In this document: positions 27,883 through 36,418 of the stretch, one piece after another
Position numbering within the stretch: position 1 is the first letter of the stretch
Layout of the letters: every line of letters begins with the position of its first letter
Source: Klebsiella electrica
GTDB lineage: Bacteria; Pseudomonadota; Gammaproteobacteria; Enterobacterales; Enterobacteriaceae
Reading direction: 5' to 3'
NCBI RefSeq assembly: GCF_006711645.1
Contig: NZ_CP041247.1
Coordinates: 1,984,001-2,048,000, forward strand
DNA: 64,000 bases
Notes under the pieces: generated by a model
Database searches by the model: none
The model's input: the letters and a program-made list of their open reading frames with translations, nothing else
What the model was told of the DNA's origin: nothing
Translations under genes and position numbers: made by a program

Positions 27883-27901
27883 GGTATACGAGAGTCGCCA
27901 G

Positions 27902-27926
27902 ACGCCGGCTAAGCCGGCGTTTTTTA
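27902..27926 (+). terminator. Terminator of fadD
   Basis: ACGCCGGC / GCCGGCGT hairpin with loop TAA, followed by TTTTTT. Confidence 0.9.
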
Positions 27927-27951
27927 TGGGCGCAAGTTAAGAGAGCATGAT

Positions 27952-29079
27952 TTGAACTATCAGATGATCACCACCGACGATGGTCTTCGCGCCATCTGCG
28001 AAGCGGCAAGCGCCGCACCCGCGATTGCGCTGGATACAGAATTTGTCCGCACCCGCACCTACTACCCGCAGCTGGGCCTGCTCCAGCTGTTTGACGGGGA
28101 ACAGGTTTCGCTGATTGACCCGCTGGAGATAACCGACTGGGCGCCGATGCGTGAGCTGCTGCTGAACAAAGACGTCACCAAGTACCTGCACGCTGGCAGT
28201 GAAGATCTGGAAGTATTCCTCAACACCTTTAACCTGATGCCGCAGCCGTTGATTGATACCCAGATTCTGGCCGCTTTTTGCGGGCGCCCGATGTCATGGG
28301 GATTTGCGTCGATGGTGGAAGAGTATACCGGCATTGCGCTGGATAAGAGCGAGTCGCGCACCGACTGGCTGGCTCGCCCGCTGACCCCGCGTCAGTGCGA
28401 CTATGCGGCGGCGGATGTCTGGTATCTGCTGCCGATCGCCAGCAAGCTGATGGCGGAAACCGCGGCCGCTGGCTGGCTGGAGGCCGCGCTGGACGAATGT
28501 CATCTGATGCAGCAGCGTCGTCAGGAAGTGCAGGACCCGGCGCAGGCGTGGCGTGATATCGGTAACGCCTGGCAGCTGCGCACCCGACAACTGGGCTGTC
28601 TGCAGCTGCTGGCGGAGTGGCGTTTACGTAAGGCGCGCGATCGCGATATGGCGGTCAATTTTGTCGTGCGTGAAGAGCATCTGTGGAACGTGGCGCGCTA
28701 TATGCCGGGGAGTCTCGGTGAACTGGATAGCCTCGGCCTGTCCGGCAGCGAAATTCGCTTCCACGGTAAAACGCTGATAAGTCTGGTGGCGAAAGCCCAG
28801 ACGCTGCCTGAAGAGGCGCTGCCGGAGCCGCTGCAAAACCTGATTGATATGCCGGGCTACCGCAAGGTCTTTAAAGAGATTAAAGCGCTGGTGCAGGAAG
28901 TGAGTACCGAGAAGGGGCTGAGCGCAGAGCTGCTGGCATCAAGACGGCAGATTAACCAGCTGCTGAACTGGCACTGGCAGCTGAAAAGCGCAAACGGACG
29001 ACCTGAGCTGATTTCCGGCTGGCGAAGCGACCTGATGGCCGATCGTCTGCAGGCGCTGTTAAGCGAATATCCGCGCTAA
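27952..29079 (+). CDS. rnd: Ribonuclease D
   Basis: Encodes 375 residues, as in E. coli. It is a 3'-5' exonuclease that trims tRNA precursors and other stable RNAs. The DEDD exonuclease domain has ALDTEFVRTR (Asp28/Glu30), HAGSEDLEVF and YAAADVWYLLP (the DEDDy Tyr/Asp). The HRDC domain follows at about 210-290, and a second HRDC-like part lies at the C-terminus. The start is TTG at 27952; E. coli rnd is known for a UUG start that limits its expression, and the following residues NYQMITTDD align. It is separated from fadD by a terminator. Confidence 0.96.
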   Translation: MNYQMITTDDGLRAICEAASAAPAIALDTEFVRTRTYYPQLGLLQLFDGEQVSLIDPLEITDWAPMRELLLNKDVTKYLHAGSEDLEVFLNTFNLMPQPLIDTQILAAFCGRPMSWGFASMVEEYTGIALDKSESRTDWLARPLTPRQCDYAAADVWYLLPIASKLMAETAAAGWLEAALDECHLMQQRRQEVQDPAQAWRDIGNAWQLRTRQLGCLQLLAEWRLRKARDRDMAVNFVVREEHLWNVARYMPGSLGELDSLGLSGSEIRFHGKTLISLVAKAQTLPEEALPEPLQNLIDMPGYRKVFKEIKALVQEVSTEKGLSAELLASRRQINQLLNWHWQLKSANGRPELISGWRSDLMADRLQALLSEYPR

Positions 29080-29087
29080 GCCGCAGC

Positions 29088-29114
29088 AAAAAGCCCGGAC
29101 AGAGCATCCGGGCT
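29088..29114 (-). terminator. Terminator of minCDE
   Basis: AGCCCGGA / TCCGGGCT stem around a seven-base loop; on the minus strand it is followed by TTTTTGC. It sits between the convergent rnd and minE stops. Confidence 0.75.
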
Positions 29115-29129
29115 GCTATACCCGTCAAT

Positions 29130-29150
29130 CCGACCGCGCAAGGCGGTCGG
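29130..29150 (+). repeat. Second hairpin between rnd and minE
   Basis: CCGACCGC / GCGGTCGG, a perfect eight-base stem around GCAAG, without a U-tract. It may assist rnd termination or protect mRNA ends. Confidence 0.55.
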
Positions 29151-29160
29151 GCTAATTGGG

Positions 29161-29430
29161 TCAGGGTTTCGACTCTTCCGTTTCTGGCAAAGTCACGTTC
29201 AACTCCAGAATCGAAATATCGCCATCCCGTTGTTCCAGCTGAACGCTGACCATTTCCGGGTCGATCTGTACATACTTACAAATCACTTCCAGAATATCTT
29301 TGCGTAACTGCGGCAGATAATGCGGTTCAGCGTCGCCGCGACGACGCTCCGCGACGATGATTTGCAGGCGCTCTTTCGCAATGTTGGCCGTGTTCTTTTT
29401 CCGCGAGAGAAAAAAGTCGAGTAATGCCAT
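29161..29430 (-). CDS. minE: Division-site topological specificity factor MinE
   Basis: Encodes 89 residues (E. coli 88). The N-terminal amphipathic membrane-targeting and MinD-activating region [23 protein letters not shown] (1-31) is followed by the beta-rich dimerisation domain. MinE stimulates the MinD ATPase and drives pole-to-pole oscillation, confining MinC inhibition to the poles. It is last in minCDE, three bases after minD. Confidence 0.97.
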   Translation of the reverse strand: MALLDFFLSRKKNTANIAKERLQIIVAERRRGDAEPHYLPQLRKDILEVICKYVQIDPEMVSVQLEQRDGDISILELNVTLPETEESKP

Positions 29431-29433
29431 AAT

Positions 29434-30246
29434 TTATCCTCCGAACAGGCGTTTGAGGAAACCTTTCTTCTCTTCTTCAATGAAGCGGAAAGGACGTTCT
29501 TCTCCGAGCAGACGTTCTACCGTATCGGCATAAGCCTTACCTGCGTCTGACGCGTCATCCAGGATAACCGGCTCACCCTGGTTTGACGCCCGCAGCACGG
29601 ACTGATCTTCCGGGATAACGCCGACCAGATTGATGCGCAGGATTTCCAGAACATCTTCCATGCTCAACATGTCGCCTTTGTTCACACGACCAGGGTTGTA
29701 GCGCGTCAGCAGCAGGTGTTCTTTGATCGGCTCATCGCCATTTTCCGCGCGGCGGGATTTGGAGGCGAGGATACCGAGGATACGGTCGGAGTCACGAACG
29801 GAGGAGACTTCCGGGTTGGTGGTGATGATGGCTTCGTCGGCAAAATAGAGCGCCATCAGCGCACCGGTTTCGATGCCCGCAGGGGAATCGCAGACCACAA
29901 AATCGAAGTCCATCTTTTTCAGTTCTTCGAGAACTTTATCGACACCTTCGCGGGTCAGCGCATCTTTATCACGCGTCTGGGAAGCGGGGAGGATATAGAG
30001 ATTGTCGGTGCGTTTATCCTTGATTAACGCCTGATTCAGCGTGGCATCGCCCTGAATCACGTTGACGAAGTCATAAACCACCCGACGCTCGCAGCCCATA
30101 ATCAGGTCGAGGTTACGCAGACCGATATCAAAGTCGATAACGACAGTTTTCTTTCCCTTCTGGGCCAAACCGGTAGCGATGGCCGCGCTGGAGGTGGTCT
30201 TGCCAACGCCCCCTTTACCCGAAGTCACAACAATAATGCGTGCCAT
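29434..30246 (-). CDS. minD: Septum-site ATPase MinD
   Basis: Encodes 270 residues, as in E. coli. The deviant Walker A is GKGGVGKTT (residues 10-18), with the two catalytic lysines typical of the ParA/MinD family. Walker B-type FVVCDSPAGIE lies near 118. The C-terminal amphipathic membrane-targeting helix is EEEKKGFLKRLFGG. MinD-ATP dimers bind the membrane and recruit MinC or MinE. It is the middle gene of the operon, 23 bases after minC. Confidence 0.98.
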   Translation of the reverse strand: MARIIVVTSGKGGVGKTTSSAAIATGLAQKGKKTVVIDFDIGLRNLDLIMGCERRVVYDFVNVIQGDATLNQALIKDKRTDNLYILPASQTRDKDALTREGVDKVLEELKKMDFDFVVCDSPAGIETGALMALYFADEAIITTNPEVSSVRDSDRILGILASKSRRAENGDEPIKEHLLLTRYNPGRVNKGDMLSMEDVLEILRINLVGVIPEDQSVLRASNQGEPVILDDASDAGKAYADTVERLLGEERPFRFIEEEKKGFLKRLFGG

Positions 30247-30269
30247 AGAAATTCCTTGTTAAAAAGGGA

Positions 30270-30968
30270 CTAACTCAACGGTTGAATAGTCAAAGCGGTA
30301 TCACCCAGACGCAGGCGGGCCGCTTTGCCATAAAATTCGGCCGGGATATTATCACTCAGCCAGTATTCCCCTGCGATGGAAACCAGTTCCGCCGTGAGGT
30401 GTGAACAAAATATTTGCGCTTCTCTGTCGCCGCCTGCGCCCGCGAGTGCGCGTCCCCGCATCATGCCATAAACATGGATGTTACCATCGGCAATAAGTTC
30501 CGCACCGGCACTCACATGATTTGTAACAATGAGATCACAGTTTGGTGCATAAATGCGCTGACCGGAACGTACCGGCAGATCAATTAAACGCGTTTTTGTG
30601 ACCGGATTAACAACTGGCGGCGGCGCAACCGGCTCTGGCGGCGCCTGGCGGGGGATTTTTTCTTTCCCTTCCGTCAGTAAAGGAATCCCGGTGCGGTCTA
30701 TTTCCGTTTTGAGCCGCGGGATTTTACACCCGCTCACGCCCATAATTCGTAAACCGGTGCTGACAATGGCTTCATGCATAGGGTGCCAGTCAACATCGTT
30801 TTCGACGTTGCTGATATTAACAACGACCGGAGCATGACGTAAAAAAGCGGGAGCCTGGGCGATCTTGTCTTCTAACGCCTGACGAATAACCTCGGGATTT
30901 GCGTCGTGCAAATGAACGACAGATAAGGTGAAGCTACTGCCCTTAAGTTCGATTGGCGTATTTGACAT
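30270..30968 (-). CDS. minC: Septum-site inhibitor MinC
   Basis: Encodes 232 residues (E. coli 231). The N-terminal FtsZ-destabilising domain spans about 1-105. A proline-rich linker ([13 protein letters not shown]) follows, then the C-terminal beta-helix (about 130-232) that dimerises and binds MinD; this part contains [15 protein letters not shown] and [10 protein letters not shown]. The ATG at 30968 gives [13 protein letters not shown] as in E. coli; longer frames to 31064 run into the divergent ycgL promoter. It is first gene of minCDE. Confidence 0.96.
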   Translation of the reverse strand: MSNTPIELKGSSFTLSVVHLHDANPEVIRQALEDKIAQAPAFLRHAPVVVNISNVENDVDWHPMHEAIVSTGLRIMGVSGCKIPRLKTEIDRTGIPLLTEGKEKIPRQAPPEPVAPPPVVNPVTKTRLIDLPVRSGQRIYAPNCDLIVTNHVSAGAELIADGNIHVYGMMRGRALAGAGGDREAQIFCSHLTAELVSIAGEYWLSDNIPAEFYGKAARLRLGDTALTIQPLS

Positions 30969-31094
30969 CCTGGCCTTACTCAATTTGCTGTTTATCACCC
31001 GCCGAAGTGCGGTGATATTCCGAAGACTAAAAGGCATGTTATAGTCACTCATATATTGAGGCAAGTGACCACGGGTCTAATTCCGAGTAAAACT

Positions 31095-31376
31095 ATGTTT
31101 TGTGTGATCTATCGAAGTACTAAACGTGAACAAACCTATTTATATGTCGAAAAAAGGGACGATTTTTCACGCGTTCCTGGCGAACTGATGGCCAGCTTCG
31201 GTTCGCCGCAGATGACCATGCTTTTACCGCTCGACGGACAGAAGAAGCTTGCTGGTGCCGATCTGGAAAAAGTCAAACAGTCGCTGATTGATCAGGGCTA
31301 CTATCTTCAACTTCCTCCTCCGACTGAGAATCTACTGAAGAAACACCTGGCGGAACAGGGGAATAAATCTGATTAA
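31095..31376 (+). CDS. ycgL: YcgL domain protein
   Basis: Encodes 93 residues of the YcgL/UPF0745 fold, function unknown. It starts [24 protein letters not shown] and holds the conserved [18 protein letters not shown] near its end. ATG at 31095 matches the family start. It is divergent from minC, with about 126 bases between them, and ycgM follows after 17 bases, so the two form an operon as in E. coli. Confidence 0.93.
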   Translation: MFCVIYRSTKREQTYLYVEKRDDFSRVPGELMASFGSPQMTMLLPLDGQKKLAGADLEKVKQSLIDQGYYLQLPPPTENLLKKHLAEQGNKSD

Positions 31377-31393
31377 CCCACCGAGGGAAAATA

Positions 31394-32053
31394 ATGTACC
31401 AACATCATAACTGGCAGGGAGCATTACTGGATTACCCGGTAAGTAAAGTCGTTTGCGTGGGCAGCAATTATGCAAACCACATTAAGGAAATGGGCAGTGC
31501 AATGCCGGAAGAACCGGTGCTGTTTATTAAACCTGAGACGGCACTATGCGATATCCGCCAGCCGTTGGTGCTCCCCGAAGGATTGGGTTCGGTGCATCAT
31601 GAAGTTGAACTGGCGGTGCTGATTGGCGGTACGCTGCGCCAGGCGACGGAAGAACACGTCCTGAAAGCGATCGCCGGTTACGGCGTAGCGCTGGATCTTA
31701 CCCTGCGCGATCTGCAGGGCAAGATGAAAAAAGCCGGCCAGCCGTGGGAAAAAGCCAAGGGCTTTGATAATTCCTGCCCGGTATCCGGTTTTATCCCGGC
31801 GGCGGAATTTCATGGCGACCCGCAAAATACCCCGCTGAGCCTGAAAGTGAACGGCAGCGTTCGCCAGCAGGGAACGACGGCTGATATGATCCATAAAATC
31901 GTCCCGCTGATTGCCTATATGTCGCGCTTCTTTACGCTCAAAGCCGGCGATATCATCCTGACCGGCACGCCAGAAGGCGTCGGGCCGCTCGGCAGCGGCG
32001 ATGAACTGGACGTTGGCTTTAATGGTCTGACGCTCACCACCCGCGTACTGTAA
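31394..32053 (+). CDS. ycgM: Fumarylacetoacetate hydrolase family protein YcgM
   Basis: Encodes 219 residues, the E. coli YcgM length. FAH-fold enzyme core with metal ligands in HHEVELAVLIG (about 69-79) and a downstream Asp in ALDLTLRDLQ. The C-terminal GDIILTGTPEGVGPL is typical of oxaloacetate tautomerases and acylpyruvases. E. coli YcgM is reported to be an oxaloacetate tautomerase; that role is inferred here by homology. It is second gene after ycgL, with GAGGGAAAATA before ATG. Confidence 0.94.
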   Translation: MYQHHNWQGALLDYPVSKVVCVGSNYANHIKEMGSAMPEEPVLFIKPETALCDIRQPLVLPEGLGSVHHEVELAVLIGGTLRQATEEHVLKAIAGYGVALDLTLRDLQGKMKKAGQPWEKAKGFDNSCPVSGFIPAAEFHGDPQNTPLSLKVNGSVRQQGTTADMIHKIVPLIAYMSRFFTLKAGDIILTGTPEGVGPLGSGDELDVGFNGLTLTTRVL

Positions 32054-32058
32054 CGACC

Positions 32059-32084
32059 TTTTGCCGCCTTTACCGGCGGCAAAA
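32059..32084 (+). terminator. Hairpin after ycgM
   Basis: TTTTGCCGCC / GGCGGCAAAA, ten perfect pairs with loop TTTACC, six bases after the ycgM stop. There is no strong U-tract on the plus strand, so it may be a weak or Rho-assisted terminator. Confidence 0.5.
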
Positions 32085-32147
32085 CTTGCATCAGCGTGCC
32101 AGACTGGTTATAAGGTGCACCCTGAATGGCAATGACGGATATCCCCT

Positions 32148-32594
32148 ATGAGCGAACAACCTTTCTGGCAACACAAAACACTCGATGAAATGACCGATGC
32201 AGAGTGGGAATCACTGTGCGACGGCTGCGGACAGTGCTGCCTGCATAAGCTGATGGATGAGGATACGGATGAGATCTATTTCACCAACGTCGCCTGTCGT
32301 CAGTTAAATATTAAAACCTGCCAGTGCCGTAACTATGAACGACGTTTCGAGTATGAACCGGACTGCATCAAACTGACGCGCGACAATCTGCCGACGTTCG
32401 AATGGTTGCCGCCGACCTGCGCCTATCGTCTGCTGGCGGAAGGGCAGCCTCTGCCGCACTGGCACCCGCTGCTTAGCGGCTCGAAAGCGGCGATGCACGG
32501 CGAACGCATCTCCGTGCGCCATATTGCGGTAAAAGAAGAGACGGTGCGCGACTGGCAGGACCATATCCTCAATAAGCCCGACTGGGCGCAGTGA
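32148..32594 (+). CDS. ycgN: UPF0260 cysteine-cluster protein YcgN
   Basis: Encodes 148 residues (E. coli 153), function unknown. It has the CxxC-type cluster [13 protein letters not shown] (about 24-36) and further cysteines in [18 protein letters not shown], suggesting a metal or Fe-S site. ATG at 32148 starts [20 protein letters not shown]. It is the last backbone gene before the accessory region; in E. coli hlyE and umuDC follow. Confidence 0.94.
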   Translation: MSEQPFWQHKTLDEMTDAEWESLCDGCGQCCLHKLMDEDTDEIYFTNVACRQLNIKTCQCRNYERRFEYEPDCIKLTRDNLPTFEWLPPTCAYRLLAEGQPLPHWHPLLSGSKAAMHGERISVRHIAVKEETVRDWQDHILNKPDWAQ

Positions 32595-32807
32595 GGCATT
32601 AAGAGGCACGGGGAAAGTGGTTACTGATTTTTTGCCTGGGACATCGCCGGGGCAAACCGCGTAATTTGCATTGAGCATTGCCATTTGATGACGGTGGTTA
32701 TCCACCCTCCCTTTGCCGCCAACGTAGTTAACCCTCTGTGCAGATAAAAAAGCCGACAGCAGCGGTGTTGCCGGTTTTTTATTGTCGGCAAAACGCCTGT
32801 CTGTGCG

Positions 32808-33035
32808 TTACTCTCCATCGGGTGTCGCGGGGTCGGGTTCCCAGGAGATAATGTCGCCGGGCTGACACTCCATGGCTTCGCAAATCTTGGCCAGCGTATC
32901 GAAACGGATCCCCTTTACTTTGCCGGACTTGAGCAGCGAGAGATTTTGCTCAGTAATACCGATAAAAGCCGCCAGCGATCTGGACGTCATTTTTTTCTCT
33001 ACCAACAGTTTGTCCAGATGAACCACCACAGCCAT
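32808..33035 (-). CDS. YozG-like Cro/CI-family regulator
   Basis: Encodes 75 residues, almost entirely one helix-turn-helix domain (HTH_26 type): MTSRSLAAFIGITEQNLSLLKSG at 16-38 is the helix-turn-helix, and the family end CQPGDIISWEPD follows. Such proteins pair with DUF2975 membrane proteins, as YozG does with YoaS in Bacillus, and that is the adjacent gene here: its TGA ends two bases before this ATG. It probably regulates its own operon. A frame to 33206 overlaps the neighbour and is not used. It is last gene of the five-gene operon. Confidence 0.85.
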   Translation of the reverse strand: MAVVVHLDKLLVEKKMTSRSLAAFIGITEQNLSLLKSGKVKGIRFDTLAKICEAMECQPGDIISWEPDPATPDGE

Positions 33036-33037
33036 AG

Positions 33038-33571
33038 TCAGATAAACTCCCTGGTTTCTTCTTCCGCTCTGATCCCCGCGAGCATGGCGTGAAACGTCAC
33101 AAATAACAAGCCGCCGCTGAGCAACAGAATCACATCGCCAATCATCACGGTGACCTGGAAATATTTTTCCGGCGACCAGACGACCAGCGGTATTAAAAAG
33201 CGGCACACCGGTAAGACCATGCCAAGGCTTAGCATCATCAACGCAATATTACGCACACAACGCGCCAGCGCCAGGCTGAGGATTTGCCGTTTGCCCACCA
33301 GGCGCATCACTTGCATTCTCTGCCAGATAGCGAAAGCGAACAACCCAACGGGAACATACAGAATAATCAATAGCAGTAACGAGTGAAGCGGTGATACGGT
33401 GGCCATTGGCTGACTTTCTGGCTGCAGTTCGGCAAATTTAAGCATGCTGGAAATAAAAAACGACTCACCGGAAAAATATAACCACAGGGGGGTAATTAAG
33501 GCGAGGATGAAAAAGAGCGGCAATATTCCTGAGATAAACACCAGACTGAGTTTATTTCGTACACCTTTCAC
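33038..33571 (-). CDS. DUF2975 membrane protein
   Basis: Encodes 177 residues with four hydrophobic segments, at about 9-30, 61-80, 107-130 and 138-165. DUF2975 proteins are small integral membrane proteins of unknown function almost always next to a YozG-like HTH protein, as here. The pair may act as membrane sensor and repressor. The arrangement suggests translational coupling with the downstream regulator. It lies 25 bases after the four-helix protein gene. Confidence 0.8.
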   Translation of the reverse strand: MKGVRNKLSLVFISGILPLFFILALITPLWLYFSGESFFISSMLKFAELQPESQPMATVSPLHSLLLLIILYVPVGLFAFAIWQRMQVMRLVGKRQILSLALARCVRNIALMMLSLGMVLPVCRFLIPLVVWSPEKYFQVTVMIGDVILLLSGGLLFVTFHAMLAGIRAEEETREFI

Positions 33572-33596
33572 TTTGGACCTTCCTGAATTAAGGATT

Positions 33597-33944
33597 CTAT
33601 TTTAAAATCAGCATGCTTAAGCATGACATAAGTAGCAGAGAAATGGCAATCTTGCCACCCGCCAGCACACGCGGGCCGCGCCTTAACCAGGGTTCTGACC
33701 ATACGCGATAAACGCTTATGGTGATAAATGAGGCCTGAACGGTCCATGTCAACATTCTGAACAGGTAACCGGTCATGGTCAGATGCGTGATTGTCTGCAT
33801 CATTTCGGCACAATAAATGACAATCAAAGCCAGCATGATGTAGTTCAACAACCGTATTTTGTAATGCGCAACCCATGAGCCGCAAATAAACAGAATGACC
33901 GAGATAAAGGTTAATATTGCCCACAACATATCAATCCATTTCAT
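33597..33944 (-). CDS. Four-helix membrane protein, unknown family
   Basis: Encodes 115 residues not recognised as a named family. Hydrophobic helices lie at about 7-24, 33-50, 60-78 and 96-113. The N-terminus MKWIDMLWAILTFI begins inside the last codons of the upstream serine hydrolase gene (14-base overlap), which implies translational coupling. A frame in another register (33568-33924) lacks this pattern and is a shadow. Being fused into the operon, it probably works with the hydrolase or the DUF2975 protein. Confidence 0.72.
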   Translation of the reverse strand: MKWIDMLWAILTFISVILFICGSWVAHYKIRLLNYIMLALIVIYCAEMMQTITHLTMTGYLFRMLTWTVQASFITISVYRVWSEPWLRRGPRVLAGGKIAISLLLMSCLSMLILK

Positions 33945-35046
33945 GATGCGCTTCCATTTTAGCCGGCGTCTGCGTTAACAACAGGCGTATGGCCGGACCA
34001 ATAACGGGCCAGGCCGTATCTGAGAGGATCACCACTGCCGATTGCTGCTGCGGATCGAACGCTATGGCGGAGGTAAAACCGGAGGATTCACCATCGTGCC
34101 AGGTGATGTCCCGCCCATGAATGCGGGTGGTAAACCAGGCGTAACCCACGCGTGAATCTGCATCGTCAGTGGAAAAGCGTGGCGGCATTGCCGCGCTACC
34201 GGCAAGGCCGCCGGCCAATAAAGTCTGCGCATAATGCGCCATGTCGATGATAGTCGAGCGTACGCCGGCAGCCGGTGTAAACGCGCGCTGTATCCATGGC
34301 GCTTCGGCAAACCCGGACACCGCCCAACCGTGGTGAAACGTGGATGTGTCGGGGGTTAACTCTTCGGCAACAACGGTATTTGCCATTTTCGCCTGCGCAA
34401 AAACCCGTGTTTGCAATAGCGTAGTAAAAGGCTGATTTGCTGCTCGCGACAGCGCCAGGCCCAGCAAGGCGTAGCCGGTGTTGGAGTAATCAAACCTGTC
34501 GGGCGCGGTTAAGCGGGTATGATTCACCATTTCGATAACCGCTTTTTCGTCATACTCCCAGAAATTTTCACGGAGGATTATCCGGCTGATTATCCGGATC
34601 TTCTGGCGCAGCGATGAGGCCAACGGCGGCAGGCCAGAGCGATGTGATGCCAGTTGCTCAAGAGTTATTTCTCGCGCCGGGCCGCTGATTTCAGGAATAA
34701 GTTCGCCGACGCGCGTTTGCGCTGTCGCTTCACCCCGACGAAATGCCTCCATGAGTAAACTGCTGGTCATGGTTTTGGTCAGGCTGGCGATTTCATATTG
34801 CTTGTTGTAATCACTGTCCCAGAGTGCGTATTGAACTCCGCGTGGTGTGATTAGCGCGGCGGCGACGCTGCCTCGCGATCCTTTCAATAACGGCGTTAAA
34901 AATGACGCCATACTGGCATCTCCCGTCTGGCGAAGAGACGGGGTGCTGAAACCGGGTTGCAGGTAAATACCAGCGGTAATCAGTGAGATAAATACCGTGC
35001 CTGCAGCGAGCAACCGCGGGTGGCTGCGAAAGTGACATTTGTTCAT
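33931..35046 (-). CDS. Periplasmic serine hydrolase, class C beta-lactamase fold
   Basis: Encodes 371 residues with an N-terminal signal anchor (about 12-30). PF00144 motifs are intact: SLTK (Ser88-Lys91), YSN (Tyr187-Asn189) and HDG (His317-Gly319) in place of KTG. This set fits D-aminopeptidase, esterase or PBP4-like hydrolases of the family as well as AmpC, so antibiotic hydrolysis cannot be claimed. It is second in the operon, nine bases after the MipA-like gene, and overlaps the next gene. A role in peptidoglycan or ester turnover beside an outer-membrane protein is inferred. Confidence 0.83.
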   Translation of the reverse strand: MNKCHFRSHPRLLAAGTVFISLITAGIYLQPGFSTPSLRQTGDASMASFLTPLLKGSRGSVAAALITPRGVQYALWDSDYNKQYEIASLTKTMTSSLLMEAFRRGEATAQTRVGELIPEISGPAREITLEQLASHRSGLPPLASSLRQKIRIISRIILRENFWEYDEKAVIEMVNHTRLTAPDRFDYSNTGYALLGLALSRAANQPFTTLLQTRVFAQAKMANTVVAEELTPDTSTFHHGWAVSGFAEAPWIQRAFTPAAGVRSTIIDMAHYAQTLLAGGLAGSAAMPPRFSTDDADSRVGYAWFTTRIHGRDITWHDGESSGFTSAIAFDPQQQSAVVILSDTAWPVIGPAIRLLLTQTPAKMEAHHEMD

Positions 35047-35055
35047 GGCGCGGCC

Positions 35056-35862
35056 TCAGAATGTGTACTGGATCAGTGATGACAAGGTGTACTGCATCCG
35101 GCTGTCCACCAGAGGGCTGCTCCCCGCTTTATCGAACAGGTACTGCGCCCGACTGGTCAATCCCGCCGCCAGGTTTTTATCGAAATGCCACACCAGTTCG
35201 GCATACAGACCACCTTGCTGGAAACCTGATGAAGGGGAATAAAATTCAAAATCGGTGCGTTGTGCCTGGTGCGTCGTCACGCCGTAGTGGCGCTGCTGGT
35301 AGGCGTTGTTCGCCCAGCTTATGTCACCGCCGACCGAGAGCGCGGCACGCTGCCAGCGCCAGAGCACTGTTTCCACGCCGCTGGTGATGATTACGCTTCT
35401 GCCGGGAGATTCGTCGCCATAACGCTGATTTTCAGTGGCGGCTAACAGTCGCAACCACAACGTCCAGTTTTGTTGTTGGTAGCGCAGATCTGCTCCAGCC
35501 ATCACTGCGGCTGACAGGTTGCCCATCCCTTGCAGATCGCGGTTTTTACCGCCGGAAAACGTGTAGTTAAACACCTCTTTTCGCGCTTCATCTTTCGTTA
35601 ATAGCAAGCTCACGCTGAAGGGCGAGTCCGGCGTCAGTCCCCATATCAGCCCGTCGGTAGACAGACCGAACAACCCCCAGTTTTCGCTATGAAGATTCAC
35701 GCCCGCTTTCAGCAGTGGTTCCACTGCCGTGTGATTTGAACCCGAATAAATAGGGTGGGCGCTGACGCCCAGCCCGGCAAAACCGGACAACTCTGCGCTG
35801 TGTATCGGCGCACAAATCAGTAACCCTGAGAACAAAACACCCTGTTGCAGACTGCTTTTCAT
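35056..35862 (-). CDS. MipA/OmpV-family outer-membrane protein
   Basis: Encodes 268 residues. A signal peptide MKSSLQQGVLFSGLLICAPIHSA is followed by alternating beta-strand sequence and a C-terminal aromatic end IQYTF, typical of beta-barrel outer membrane proteins. MipA links the lytic transglycosylase MltA to PBP1B in E. coli, and other OmpV members act in adhesion or porin-like uptake. It is first gene of the five-gene operon; its upstream 100 bases should contain the promoter. Assignment to the family is by overall pattern. Confidence 0.78.
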   Translation of the reverse strand: MKSSLQQGVLFSGLLICAPIHSAELSGFAGLGVSAHPIYSGSNHTAVEPLLKAGVNLHSENWGLFGLSTDGLIWGLTPDSPFSVSLLLTKDEARKEVFNYTFSGGKNRDLQGMGNLSAAVMAGADLRYQQQNWTLWLRLLAATENQRYGDESPGRSVIITSGVETVLWRWQRAALSVGGDISWANNAYQQRHYGVTTHQAQRTDFEFYSPSSGFQQGGLYAELVWHFDKNLAAGLTSRAQYLFDKAGSSPLVDSRMQYTLSSLIQYTF

Positions 35863-35962
35863 TCGATGCCTCTCCTGGCAAAGGTGGTTGAAGTGGATGC
35901 AGGCTAGCCTGGTATTTATCGTTTTACAATAAGTTTTTATTGTTTTACTTTAATCTTCATGA

Positions 35963-36097
35963 CGAGTACAACGTGGTTTGGTCGGGAGACGGGTACAGGA
36001 GGAAGCGGCCGCTGTGGCGCTATTTTTGTTATCTGATGATGCGAGTTATGTCACGGGCAGCCAGTACGTGGTTGATGGCGGGTTGCTGCGTTTATGA
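35963..36097 (+). pseudogene. Remnant of a short-chain dehydrogenase, C-terminal end
   Basis: Between an in-frame stop at 35960 and TGA at 36095 the frame encodes about 44 residues whose end, EEAAAVALFLLSDDASYVTG followed by SQYVVDGG, is the characteristic SDR C-terminus. The Rossmann part and active site are missing, so the gene is a decayed 3' fragment marking a deletion or insertion event here. Confidence 0.75.
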
Positions 36098-36128
36098 ACG
36101 TTTATTTCAATAATGGTGTGGAGGAGTG

Positions 36129-36332
36129 ATGAGTTTACGGTTTGAAAATGCGCTTCCCAGGAGCATCGTTTGTGTGCGCGTTGGGGGGCCATGGAACGAA
36201 ACGGTGCCGGTTGGTTTTCAACAAATTATTGGCTGGGCGCAGGAGCAGGGAATGGCTTACAGAGAGGCGCTGGTGCTTTACTGGGATGATCCTGTGCAAA
36301 CCTGGGCCAAAAGACCGGAGACTTTAGTTTAG
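36129..36332 (+). pseudogene. Truncated GyrI-like effector-binding domain
   Basis: ATG at 36129, after GGAGGAGTG, opens 67 codons. The product has RVGGPWNETVPVGFQQIIGW and LVLYWDDP, matching the middle of the GyrI-like/SbmC small-molecule-binding domain, and then stops. Family members have about 150 residues or follow an AraC-type DNA-binding part, so this is probably a broken gene. It follows the SDR remnant by 31 bases. It could still be expressed, as the start signal looks intact. Confidence 0.6.
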
Positions 36333-36418
36333 ACTGGCCCTGTTTACAGCGGGGAGAGCAACGGCCGTTCTTACCGGCTATATTTATCCGATACTCCCCT
36401 GCAATATAATAAAGTCAG

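Noticed and set aside
32747..32782. Apparent terminator with A6 and T6 runs after ycgN
   Set aside because: The arms between the A and T runs do not pair well (GCCG faces GCCG), so no stable stem is formed.
33931..35046. Beta-lactam resistance gene
   Set aside because: The fold is class C-like, but the third motif is HDG and the context is an envelope operon; resistance cannot be claimed from sequence.
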